From Candidatus Binataceae bacterium (GTDB lineage: Bacteria > Desulfobacterota > Binatia > Binatales > Binataceae), in assembly GCA_024281015.1 (NCBI GenBank), contig JAMXLL010000301.1, positions 1 to 35,230 on the forward strand: 35,230 nucleotides of DNA, given 5' to 3'. The notes beneath the pieces were generated by a model that saw only the letters and a list, made by a program, of their open reading frames with translations, made no database searches and was not told the origin of the DNA. Every line of letters begins with the position of its first letter. Within the stretch, counting starts at the first letter, position 1. Position numbers and translations under genes: made by a program. Positions 19,137 to 27,830 of the stretch are shown here, one piece after another.

Positions 19137-20423
19137 ATGAAGCGCCTATCAATCCTGATCGCATTGCTCTGCGCAATGTTGTCCCTGGGCAGCCCGGCGC
19201 GCGCATTCACCTTGCTCGAGCCAAACACTTGGCCGCCGGCCCTCAATCCGCACACTTGGCCGGGGGTACTCAATCCCCACACGTGGCCCTTCGACCTGTT
19301 CCCAATTCCGGAGGTTTCCACTAACCCCAATGGAGGCGTCACCTACGGCGTGTTGCTCGCGTTTCTGTTCAAGGACAAGCAGAATCAAATCGCCAGTATC
19401 CTGGCACCCGACGTCAACACTGATACCAAACTCGGCTTCGGTGGGACGGTGCGCTACTTCGCCTATCCCTCGGCGGATATGCAATGGTACGCGCTGGCTG
19501 GGGCGCAGGAGAAGATTGCCCGCATTGTGGATCTGAATTACGCTGCCGGCCGCACTCGCGAGACCAGGTATTCGCTTGAGGCACGCCTGTATTTTGAGCG
19601 TGATCCCACGGACCGCTTCTTTGGCTTTGGCAATGATGCGCCCGAAAGCGGAGAAAGCAACTACACTACCGAGCAGGTGTACGTACGCGGCAAGCTGGGC
19701 TGGAATCTCAGCAAGGCCTTTCAACTCGCGCTGGTAGCGCGCCCGCGTTATGTCCGCATCGAGGAGGGGGCCTTTACCAATATTCCACAAACTATAACCT
19801 TCTATCCGAACGCCAAAGGCGTAGGTGGCGGGAGTGAGATCTACGGCGAAGCGCGCGCTACTTATGACTCGCGCGATTCGGTCGACATTCCGCGTCATGG
19901 CAGTCTGGCCGTGCTGTACGTGGGCACGGCGCAGCGGGCCTTGCTCAGTTCGTTTTCCTACAACCGTATGGGGATCGATGGACATCATTATTGGACGCTC
20001 AGTCCGCGTCTAACGCTTGCAGCGCATGGCTATCTTCAATACATGCCATCCGGCAATGAAGCGCCGTTCTGGTCCAGGGGGCGCTTGGGCGGGGATCCCA
20101 GCTTTCTCTATGACCAGCAAACGCTGCGCGGATTTGGCGCGGGGCGCTACGTCGACAACAATCTGTCAGTCGCGAATTTTGAACTCCGGACCCGCGTCTA
20201 CGAGTTGACGATAATGAACACCCATGGCGTTCTCGAACTCGCGCCTTTCTTCGAGGCAGGGCGCGTGTTTCATGAGATGTCTGGCGATCCGTTTGAGGCG
20301 CTTCATCCAGTCGGAGGCATAGGCTTCCGCGGCATTGCTGAGCCCTTCGTGGTCGGGTTCGTCGACGCGGGGTGGGGTGGTGAGGGAGCGGCAATTTTCG
20401 CCGGCATCAATTATCCCTTCTGA
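19137..20423 (+). CDS. BamA/TamA family (bacterial surface antigen-type) outer membrane beta-barrel protein
   Basis: Signal peptide MKRLSILIALLCAMLSLGSPARA, then ARATYDSRDSVDIPRHGSLAVLYVGTAQ...LRGFGAGRYVDNNLSVANFELRTRVYEL...FVDAGWGGEGAAIFAGINYPF, with a terminal aromatic as in barrel proteins. Confidence 0.83.
   Translation: MKRLSILIALLCAMLSLGSPARAFTLLEPNTWPPALNPHTWPGVLNPHTWPFDLFPIPEVSTNPNGGVTYGVLLAFLFKDKQNQIASILAPDVNTDTKLGFGGTVRYFAYPSADMQWYALAGAQEKIARIVDLNYAAGRTRETRYSLEARLYFERDPTDRFFGFGNDAPESGESNYTTEQVYVRGKLGWNLSKAFQLALVARPRYVRIEEGAFTNIPQTITFYPNAKGVGGGSEIYGEARATYDSRDSVDIPRHGSLAVLYVGTAQRALLSSFSYNRMGIDGHHYWTLSPRLTLAAHGYLQYMPSGNEAPFWSRGRLGGDPSFLYDQQTLRGFGAGRYVDNNLSVANFELRTRVYELTIMNTHGVLELAPFFEAGRVFHEMSGDPFEALHPVGGIGFRGIAEPFVVGFVDAGWGGEGAAIFAGINYPF
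19221..19301 (+). repeat. Three 27-bp in-frame tandem units encoding P-(N/H)-T-W-P-x-x-L-(N/F)
   Basis: ccaaacacttggccgccggccctcaat / ccgcacacttggccgggggtactcaat / ccccacacgtggcccttcgacctgttc encode PNTWPPALN PHTWPGVLN PHTWPFDLF. Confidence 0.85.
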
Positions 20424-20461
20424 TTCGAGCTGACCGCCGATCCAAAAAAATGCGGCGCTCA

Positions 20462-20980
20462 TCAAAACCAGTAATTCAGGTTAATGGTAACCTCGACTAC
20501 CGGCTGAGCTACGACGAACTTGGCATCGTCAAAGACGGGCTTTTTCAAGGTGCTGGGGTTATTTGAAAAGCCGAAGCCCTCTTTCGGCATTCCCATCCAA
20601 TTCTGATTGAACTCGCCATCGCGGTTTTCGTCGTGAAATACTACAACCGCGTAGTTGCCATACGGGGCGTCCTTAAACCGGCAGGTGGCATGCCGCTGCT
20701 CTATCGGGACGGCTATAGTCATGCCCTTGTGGCTCTTCTCGGGGAATTTATCCGACGGCGTGAACAGGGTGCATATCACTTGCCCGTGATCGTTCCGTAA
20801 CTTGACAACGCGCACGTTGATCGCTGCTAGGGCGCGACTTGCTGCAGGCTTCGGACAAATTGCGAGCGTCAAAGGAAAACCCAGAAGTACCGCGAGCAGG
20901 CGCCTTCCCCGCAGTTTTTCGGGCGCTACACCCGAGGGTCGCCAACGAGTAGTCATTGCAAGACCGAAATGCCTCAACAC
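20462..20980 (-). CDS. DUF2141 family secreted protein
   Basis: INVRVVKLRNDHGQVICTLFTPSDKFPE...GNYAVVVFHDENRDGEFNQNWMGMPKEGFGFSNNP is typical of DUF2141. Start may be an internal Met. Confidence 0.85.
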   Translation of the reverse strand: MLRHFGLAMTTRWRPSGVAPEKLRGRRLLAVLLGFPLTLAICPKPAASRALAAINVRVVKLRNDHGQVICTLFTPSDKFPEKSHKGMTIAVPIEQRHATCRFKDAPYGNYAVVVFHDENRDGEFNQNWMGMPKEGFGFSNNPSTLKKPVFDDAKFVVAQPVVEVTINLNYWF

Positions 20981-20998
20981 TGGACTGGCCCACAGAAA

Positions 20999-22360
20999 TT
21001 AGTCCTGCGGGCTAATCTTAGGTAACTCCGCAAGGGCCGTCCTTATAGCTTCATCGGGATATGGCGCATCCTCGAGCTGACCGCTTAGATAGGATTGGTA
21101 GGCACTCATGTCGAAGTGGCCGTGCCCTGACAAGGTAAAAAGAATATTTTTTCTTTCGCCGCGCTGCTTACATATTAACGCCTCGTCGATTACGCAGCGG
21201 ATGGCATGGTTGGTTTCCGGCGCAGGAATTATACCTTCAGTACGTGCGAACTGGATTCCCGCTTCAAACGTGGCGCGTTGCCCAACTGCGACAGCTTCGA
21301 TGAGCCCCTCATGGTGGAGCTGAGAAATAAGCGGCGAATCGCCGTGGTATCGCAAGCCGCCGGCGTGAATCCTGGGCGGAACAAATTTCCGGCCCAGCGT
21401 GTACATCAGCATCAAGGGTGTTAGTCCGGCTGCATCCCCCGCATCATAGGCGTAATATCCGCGAGTCAGGGTGGGGCAGGATTCCGGTTCGACGGCGATC
21501 ATCCGAAGTTGCCGCCCACTTGCCTTGTCCGCGAGGAATGGAAGGGCGGTACCGCCAAAGTTCGACCCTCCGCCGCAGCAGCCGACAATTATGTCGGGGT
21601 GTTCCCCGATCTTTTCGAACTGCTTCCTGGCTTCTAATCCAATGACACTCTGATGAATCAGGACGTGATTGAGTACTGAGCCCAGCGCGTAACAGGTATC
21701 GGCTCGTGCGGCTGCTTCTTCAACGGCTTCGGAAATGGCAATCCCGAGCGAGCCGGGCGACTCAGGGTCGGCGTCCAACGCCTTCCTGCCGCTAGCCGTT
21801 ATGTTGCTTGGACTAGGAATAACTTCGGCGTCCCAGCTTTCCATCATGGTGCGCCGCGATGGTTTTTGTTCCCAGCTCACGCGAACCATAAAAACACGAA
21901 CCTTGAGCCCGAACATCTGTCCCGCCATTGCCAACGCCGAACCCCATTGTCCAGCCCCAGTTTCAGTCGTCAAACGCCGCGTTCCGGCAAGCTGATTGAA
22001 ATAGGCTTGCGCGACCGCCGTGTTCGGCTTATGCGAGCCGGCCGGGCTAACACCTTCGTACTTGTAGTAAATCCGCGCCGGAGTACCGAGCGCCCGTTCA
22101 AGGCGAGTGGCCCTGAAAAGAGGCGTTGGCCGCCAGAGACAATAGATTTCGCGCACGGGTTCAGGAATGGGAATCCACCTGTCGCACGAGGTTTCCTGCT
22201 CGATGATTGGCAGCGGAAAAATGCTGGACAGCGCGTCGGGACTGATCGGGCGCCCATCCTGGCCAAGCGGTGGTGCCGGTGGCAGCGGCATATCCGCGAC
22301 CGCGTTGTACCAATCAGTTGGGATTTCTCCCTCATCGAGCAGAATCTTTACCGGTTGCAT
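20999..22360 (-). CDS. TrpB2-like PLP-dependent enzyme (tryptophan synthase beta-like)
   Basis: [46 protein letters not shown] (PLP Lys in SHKPN), [33 protein letters not shown] at 22360 chosen over the track start at 22393. Confidence 0.92.
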   Translation of the reverse strand: MQPVKILLDEGEIPTDWYNAVADMPLPPAPPLGQDGRPISPDALSSIFPLPIIEQETSCDRWIPIPEPVREIYCLWRPTPLFRATRLERALGTPARIYYKYEGVSPAGSHKPNTAVAQAYFNQLAGTRRLTTETGAGQWGSALAMAGQMFGLKVRVFMVRVSWEQKPSRRTMMESWDAEVIPSPSNITASGRKALDADPESPGSLGIAISEAVEEAAARADTCYALGSVLNHVLIHQSVIGLEARKQFEKIGEHPDIIVGCCGGGSNFGGTALPFLADKASGRQLRMIAVEPESCPTLTRGYYAYDAGDAAGLTPLMLMYTLGRKFVPPRIHAGGLRYHGDSPLISQLHHEGLIEAVAVGQRATFEAGIQFARTEGIIPAPETNHAIRCVIDEALICKQRGERKNILFTLSGHGHFDMSAYQSYLSGQLEDAPYPDEAIRTALAELPKISPQD

Positions 22361-22718
22361 GTCGCGCCTATGGGCAGTCAGCGATTGCTGCAAGAGTCGC
22401 CGCCTTTTCCGAAATCATTGGGCTGAGCGCCCAACTGAGAAGGAATCGCCTGATGATCGATGAAGTTCCTGCTGGTCCTCTCGGCGGCAAGTCCGAAGCT
22501 ATCGCGAGCTTCGGTAACCGCCAAGTTCCTACTGCGTGCGGGGTGGCACAGCATCAGCAACAACGCGACGAGGTGAGCTAATAGATAACCGGTGGTTATC
22601 GCCAACCTATCTCTTCAGATGTTGGCCGAATCTATAGAAAGGGCGACAGATTCCATGCGGGGAACTACGCCGCCTCCATGCCTTGCTGCTCGCATCAGGC
22701 ACGGGGCGGCGTCAATCG

Positions 22719-23753
22719 CTAACCGTGCGAGTTGCCGTTTAAATGAAACAGGCGGCGAGCGTTGTCGCCCATCACTTTTCTGGCAGTCTCGTGGTCGAGT
22801 GAGTTAACCAATGCCAACAGCCCGTTATTGTAAGTTTCAGAGCCCTCTACATTGGGCGGGTGGCGATGGTAATGCGAAGGGCCATCGACCGAGGCATCTG
22901 AGCCAAACATGATACGGTCTGGACCGAGACCGTCAATCAGCCGACGCACCATTTGCCATCTGCACCAAGACGTTTCCAGGTAGATGTTGGGTTGTTCCAG
23001 CGCATGTTCTAATGCGCGCAAGCGGCCTTCCTCCGGCCCGAGATAAGTGTGATACAGGATGACTGGGATTTCGGGAAATCGTTCAGCCAATCGGCGTATG
23101 TGATCCGGGTCTGCATCACCAGGAGCGCTATGACAGGCCACCGGACAGTTGGCGCGTGCTGCCAGCTCAAGATAGGGATCTAAGCGCGGATCGTCTGCCC
23201 GGTAATCGTCAACTGTGGGATGGAGCTTCAGGCCGACCGCACCATTTGCAAGCCGCCTTTTCACTTCGATCACAGAAGTGTCGCCGGGGCGCACCCAAAC
23301 CAACGGAAACAGACGGGCGGTCTCCAGGTCGACACGGTCCAACGCGCGATTATCTATCCAGGAACTTATGCCGGCGACGATGCCGGCCGACGCCATAGCC
23401 ATACCGAGGCTGCGAATTCCCATCGCACCAGCGCCAGCGCCACTCACGTGCAAATGGGCATCGAGCGCGTCGAAGCCGATCCATAGACGATAATCGAATC
23501 CGCGATTATTGTCCCATTCGTCGCCGCGACCTACAACGCAATCCAAAGCCATGTGCCCGTCGAGCTGATCGACTTCTGCAACCGCTAATCCAGGTTCCAC
23601 GGTCTCCATGCGGACTTCCTGGATTGGCTCTTGCCATCCATCGAAGCCGTAGTGGAGCCGCAAATCGTCTCCTTCAAGCGTTCCACGATAAGCCAGCCAG
23701 CGCTGCGAACTATCGCCGTCGCCACGTAGCCAGCAGATTCTTCCAGGGTTCAC
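22719..23753 (-). CDS. Amidohydrolase-family TIM-barrel protein with an N-terminal CBM25/CBM53-like starch-binding domain
   Basis: N-terminus: LRLHYGFDGWQEPIQEVRM...ALDCVVGRGDEWDNNRGFDYRLWI, resembling CBM25 (HxGxxGW...WDNNxGxDY). C-terminal domain: DAHLHVSG (HxH), GLKLHPT, ACHSAPGD, ILYHTYLG, IMFGSDAS. Confidence 0.78.
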   Translation of the reverse strand: MNPGRICWLRGDGDSSQRWLAYRGTLEGDDLRLHYGFDGWQEPIQEVRMETVEPGLAVAEVDQLDGHMALDCVVGRGDEWDNNRGFDYRLWIGFDALDAHLHVSGAGAGAMGIRSLGMAMASAGIVAGISSWIDNRALDRVDLETARLFPLVWVRPGDTSVIEVKRRLANGAVGLKLHPTVDDYRADDPRLDPYLELAARANCPVACHSAPGDADPDHIRRLAERFPEIPVILYHTYLGPEEGRLRALEHALEQPNIYLETSWCRWQMVRRLIDGLGPDRIMFGSDASVDGPSHYHRHPPNVEGSETYNNGLLALVNSLDHETARKVMGDNARRLFHLNGNSHG

Positions 23754-23817
23754 TTATTGCTCTCCTCCGAACTAGGCGTGTAAAGGGGGCAAAACTCATG
23801 CCGGTCCCTTTTGGCGC

Positions 23818-24189
23818 CTAGCTCCCCTCCACCTCGTCGACCACATCGACCAACTTTGATGCCCGTTCGTCGGTTGGTCCGGTTACCACTTCCTCGGAAT
23901 AGAGTGGCGAAAATTGAAGGTCACCGCCCTGGCAAATCTCGAAATAATAATGCAACGCGTAATGGTTGGATGGCTGGCCGTTGGAATCGGGCATGGACAG
24001 CGGCAGGCGCAGCTCCTTCATTCGAATCAATTTGCCGACCAGCGGCATGTAACGAGTAGCACGTACATGGTTCCAGTCCGGCGGCTCGCCAACCGCGGTC
24101 AGCGCATAATGGATATTGACGGCTTCTATATCATCAGCATAGTCGCGAAACCATTTCACGACACGATGGGAGTTCATACGGTTGTCCAC
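23818..24189 (-). CDS. Protein of unknown family; short paralogue of the N-terminal half of the adjacent 24240-24986 gene
   Basis: VNIHYALTAVGEPPDWNHVRATRYMP...NGQPSNHYALHYYFEICQGGDLQFSPLYSEEVV aligns by eye with its upstream neighbour. Confidence 0.7.
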   Translation of the reverse strand: MDNRMNSHRVVKWFRDYADDIEAVNIHYALTAVGEPPDWNHVRATRYMPLVGKLIRMKELRLPLSMPDSNGQPSNHYALHYYFEICQGGDLQFSPLYSEEVVTGPTDERASKLVDVVDEVEGS

Positions 24190-24239
24190 ATATTGCTAAC
24201 GGATCCGATTGCCGAAGCTGCCGCTGCGGGCGCCGCCAG

Positions 24240-24986
24240 TCACAAGGTATGGACTACGTAGCCCCAGTAATCCTCCCAACGATCGGCCCGATTGGGGGTC
24301 CATAATCCACCGACATGCCAGCGCTGGTGGACGTTGGCGCCTCTAGGTCCCCGGATGCGGCCGATGTAGCGGCGCGGCATAGGTAAGGCGCGCAGCATCT
24401 CGGACCTGATGCGGGAGAATTCCTCCATGTCTTCACACCCGTAGAACTTGAAGGAACGATACGGGCTGTCCTCGCCATAGCGGGTGGTGAAACTGGACTC
24501 TTCAGTGGGCTGATACTGCGGCGCATCCCAATCGTAAATGCTCCAGTAAATACACATGCCGCCGAGATCCCCACGGTAGTCGACGTATTCGACTTCTTTG
24601 CTGACGATCTCCTCGCTGAACAACTGGCTTAATTCGCGTTTGCCGCCGCGGAAAACTTCGAAATAGTGATGAAAGGCGTAGTTATCGCTGTATTGGCCGG
24701 TTTCCGGGTCGAGGAGTTCGTTCGGCAGTTTAATAATCTTGCGCCGGATCCCGTCATCGGGCAGCTCGATGACCTCCTGCTGTGTTTGTTTTACCTCGCC
24801 GCTCTCGTCGATGGTGGTGCCGCCCATACCCCTGACCAGGGTACCCCCCCGCGGCATCGCCCGCGTCTCACGATGAGCTTCCCAGTTGGGCATTTGCGCG
24901 AGCGGTGTCCATGTATAATGAATGTTGACCAGCTCAATGCCGGGCTGGGTGTCTACGAAGGTTTTTTTCATGTAGAACGAAAACAT
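24240..24986 (-). CDS. Protein of unknown family; longer paralogue
   Basis: VNIHYTWTPLAQMPNWEAHRETRAMP...TGQYSDNYAFHHYFEVFRGGKRELSQLFSEEIVSKEVEYVDYRGDLGGMCIYWSIYDWDAPQYQPTEE. ATG at 24986 has ggagcaatcc just upstream; the track start at 25103 is less likely. Confidence 0.72.
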   Translation of the reverse strand: MFSFYMKKTFVDTQPGIELVNIHYTWTPLAQMPNWEAHRETRAMPRGGTLVRGMGGTTIDESGEVKQTQQEVIELPDDGIRRKIIKLPNELLDPETGQYSDNYAFHHYFEVFRGGKRELSQLFSEEIVSKEVEYVDYRGDLGGMCIYWSIYDWDAPQYQPTEESSFTTRYGEDSPYRSFKFYGCEDMEEFSRIRSEMLRALPMPRRYIGRIRGPRGANVHQRWHVGGLWTPNRADRWEDYWGYVVHTL

Positions 24987-25138
24987 AGGATTGCTCCGTT
25001 TTGCCGCTGATAAGTCACCGTTGTCTTCAATCGTTAACCACTCTGTTATCACGATTCGGGCCTCTCGGCTAACCGGCGCCAAGGCCAAAAACAGCGTCGT
25101 CAAATCCTCCTACACAGCCCGGGGGCCAGCGGCGCGAT

Positions 25139-26431
25139 CTATGAAGCCTCAAGCCAGACCACATGAAAGCCCGACGGTTTGACGAATGCGTTTTGGAAAT
25201 CGGTGGAGTGCTGCAAACTGCCCTCGGGCGAAAGATCTTCCACCCTGGCGGCGCCACCCAGAACTTGACCTAGCGATTGCAGGCGAAAGGACTGCTGCTG
25301 CCGGGCATCTTTATTGATGATCACTAAGGCGCGTTCGCGCCGGTCGAGTGACCATTTCACGAAAGCAAAAATGCGCGGATTGTCAACTGTAACCGCTTCG
25401 ATCGGCCCTTCCGCATTGAATACGCGCCGCGAAGCCTTGAGCCGATTAACGCGCTTGATGTAATCGCTGATATCCCATTTCGGCTTTTCCCAATCCTCCG
25501 GTCGCGTCTCCACCACATTCAGTCGCCGGCTGAAACCATATTCGAAGCCAATAGGCATCATGACACCAGTTGAAAATAGAGCAGCAAAGGCATAGCGCAT
25601 CTTCACCGCCTCTCGATCTCCTTGGAGGTCATCAGCAAGGCGGTTGGTGTCATGGGACTCAGGAAAGCTGATTGATGGGACCAGCGTTGAAGTTTGACGG
25701 TATTGCTCCAGGCACCACGGCGCCACAAAGTCCCACCATTTTGAACTGTTAAAAATGAAGTCGAATCCGCAACCTGCCAACCGCACCGTCTCGGCGAATG
25801 GGCAACCGAGCGACTCTGCCAAAAAAATCGCATCTGGACGGGCCCGCTTCACGCTCGCGATCAGCGTCCGCCACAGTTCTGAAGGCAGTTTATAGGCAGC
25901 GTCACAGCGGAAGCCGCGAATTCCCATCCCAGCGTAGTGTTTTGCCAGCGCTGTCCAATAGTTCCAAAGTCCGTCGTGGTCTTTGCTGTTGTCGATCTCG
26001 AACAGGTCGCCCCAGGTGATCACTCGATTATCTTCACGCGCGCTCGGATGTACGGGTTGGCCATCGCGACCGCGCTTGTACCACGAGGGGTGCTGTTCAA
26101 GCAGCGTTGAGTCGAACGCGGTATGGTTGATCACCAGGTCCATGATCACACTTAGGCCAAGACCCTGGGCGGTATCTAGCATCTGACGAAACTGGCTCTC
26201 AGGGGGTTGGGCCGCAGACTCAATAAGCCGCGGATCGAACTCATAATAATCAGCGATCGAATAGAGACTGCCTGAGTACCCCGATTTGTGAAACGGATTG
26301 ATAAAGACCCAATCAAACTCCATTCCGCGAGCCCGTTCGAGGTGCTCCTTCCAGTGCGGAAAGGTGCCCGCCAGAAGTGGAAAGAGATTGTAGATTCGAG
26401 GTCCCGTCCTCCGCGACTCGGACGTGCTCAT
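25139..26431 (-). CDS. GH13 alpha-amylase family glycosidase/transferase, GlgE-like
   Basis: RIYNLFPLLAGTFPHWKEHLERARGMEFDWVFINPFHKSGYSGSLYSIADYYEFDP; region I VIMDLVINHTA; nucleophile GFRCDAAYKLP; acid/base IFLAESLG; third carboxylate SHDTNR. Confidence 0.88.
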   Translation of the reverse strand: MSTSESRRTGPRIYNLFPLLAGTFPHWKEHLERARGMEFDWVFINPFHKSGYSGSLYSIADYYEFDPRLIESAAQPPESQFRQMLDTAQGLGLSVIMDLVINHTAFDSTLLEQHPSWYKRGRDGQPVHPSAREDNRVITWGDLFEIDNSKDHDGLWNYWTALAKHYAGMGIRGFRCDAAYKLPSELWRTLIASVKRARPDAIFLAESLGCPFAETVRLAGCGFDFIFNSSKWWDFVAPWCLEQYRQTSTLVPSISFPESHDTNRLADDLQGDREAVKMRYAFAALFSTGVMMPIGFEYGFSRRLNVVETRPEDWEKPKWDISDYIKRVNRLKASRRVFNAEGPIEAVTVDNPRIFAFVKWSLDRRERALVIINKDARQQQSFRLQSLGQVLGGAARVEDLSPEGSLQHSTDFQNAFVKPSGFHVVWLEAS

Positions 26432-26503
26432 TTTTCCTCCGCTCCGCTCAGGTGCATCGGCAGATTCCGCAGACTCTATATCCCTGGCTGTGCAGCGCTC
26501 TGC

Positions 26504-27742
26504 CTAGTGCGATCTGCTGCTTCGCCTTGCGGCGGCGCTTTTCGTCTTCCCAGGTTGCGCGGCCGGGCGCGGCGCCGCAACGCGTCTCGGCCCCGCTGGT
26601 TTCCATAAGAATATCAAGAGGTCTTTGAGATGGGCGCGCCAACTGGTCCAGTTATGGCCCCCCGCCAATTCCTGGTAAAGAACCGGCCATCGCTTCCGTT
26701 TCAGTAAGGCTAGTAGCTGTTCATGCGCTGGAATAAAGCGCGGCTCGTACTTACCGACATCGAAGTAGAACCGAAAGCTTGCACGCCGGGTCTGCTTTAT
26801 CAGGCTGGCGAGCTTTTCCTCTTCGATCATTAGCGCGCTCGACTGTCCCGCCACTAACGAGAACAGGTCCGGATGCGAGAGGGCCGCGTATACCGAGATC
26901 AGCCCGCCGAGTGAAGCGCCCATGATGCCGCGCAGTTTGCGATTGGAAACGATCCGGTACCGTTGTTCTATTTCCGGTAGAAGCTCGTCACAGAGAAAGT
27001 CCAAGTAACGGTCGTTGGCCCAGTACTCTTCCATCCGGTTTACCGGGTCGACCATCACGGTTACCAATGGTGGTACGTCGCCGTCAGCGATCAGGTTGTC
27101 GAGCACGTTCGCCATTTTCGCTCGCTCGAGATACTCGCCGCCGTCGTGCACGTAAAGGGAACCGAAGCGCTGCGCGCCATCCTCGTCATAGGCCGCCGGC
27201 AAATAAACATAAAGGTGGCGGGTATTGTCGAGCCGCCGGCTGCTGAATTCGAATTGCTCAACGCGGCCATGGGCAATTTCGCCTCTCCATTGCAATTCCG
27301 GCGGTTCGTGAAAATCGCCGGCAATGAAGTATGAATTCGAGCCGCCAACGCCATTATCCACCTGATTGGGACAAAATGGGTCAAGCTGCCACTCGCCATC
27401 GATGATCAACTTGTATTCGAGGCGGGCCGGCTCGCTCAATTGCATCGTGTGATAGAAAAACCCGGTGCTGCCGAGTCGAGCCATCGGAATAGCATGTCCA
27501 CTGCGGCCCCATTCGTTGAACTCACCGGTAAGCTCCACCTGGCTTGCTTGCGGGCCATAGTAAATGAAGTTGACCTGCGGCCCTTCAATCATCGGCGTAC
27601 CCAGCGTCTTCAGGATCTGCAGGAAGCGCGATACTTCCTCCTCAAGCTCCGAGGCGCCAGCTGCCTCCAGGCGGGCTTTCCAGGTGGGGAACGTTGGGGC
27701 GGCTTCTTCGCGCGTCGTTGCCATCGCAAATCCCGTTTTCAC
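26504..27742 (-). CDS. Alpha/beta-hydrolase esterase (enterochelin esterase-like) with an N-terminal CBM48/E-set-like domain
   Basis: N-terminus: VNFIYYGPQASQVELTGEFNEWGRSGHAIPMARLGSTGFFYHTMQLSEPARLEYKLIIDGEWQLDP (CBM48-like). Then YLPAAYDE, nucleophile GASLGGLIS, GGHNWTSW. Start uncertain. Confidence 0.88.
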   Translation of the reverse strand: MKTGFAMATTREEAAPTFPTWKARLEAAGASELEEEVSRFLQILKTLGTPMIEGPQVNFIYYGPQASQVELTGEFNEWGRSGHAIPMARLGSTGFFYHTMQLSEPARLEYKLIIDGEWQLDPFCPNQVDNGVGGSNSYFIAGDFHEPPELQWRGEIAHGRVEQFEFSSRRLDNTRHLYVYLPAAYDEDGAQRFGSLYVHDGGEYLERAKMANVLDNLIADGDVPPLVTVMVDPVNRMEEYWANDRYLDFLCDELLPEIEQRYRIVSNRKLRGIMGASLGGLISVYAALSHPDLFSLVAGQSSALMIEEEKLASLIKQTRRASFRFYFDVGKYEPRFIPAHEQLLALLKRKRWPVLYQELAGGHNWTSWRAHLKDLLIFLWKPAGPRRVAAPRPAAQPGKTKSAAARRSSRSH

Positions 27743-27830
27743 TCGTTGCCAGGCAGTAAGCCGTTTTCACCTCAAAAATAGAATCAAGCGTGACTGCGAG
27801 TAATCACCATGCCTTTCATTAGCGCCCGGT

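Noticed and set aside
19149-19988. 279-aa minus-strand ORF
   Set aside because: Antisense to the BamA-like gene; no recognisable motifs.
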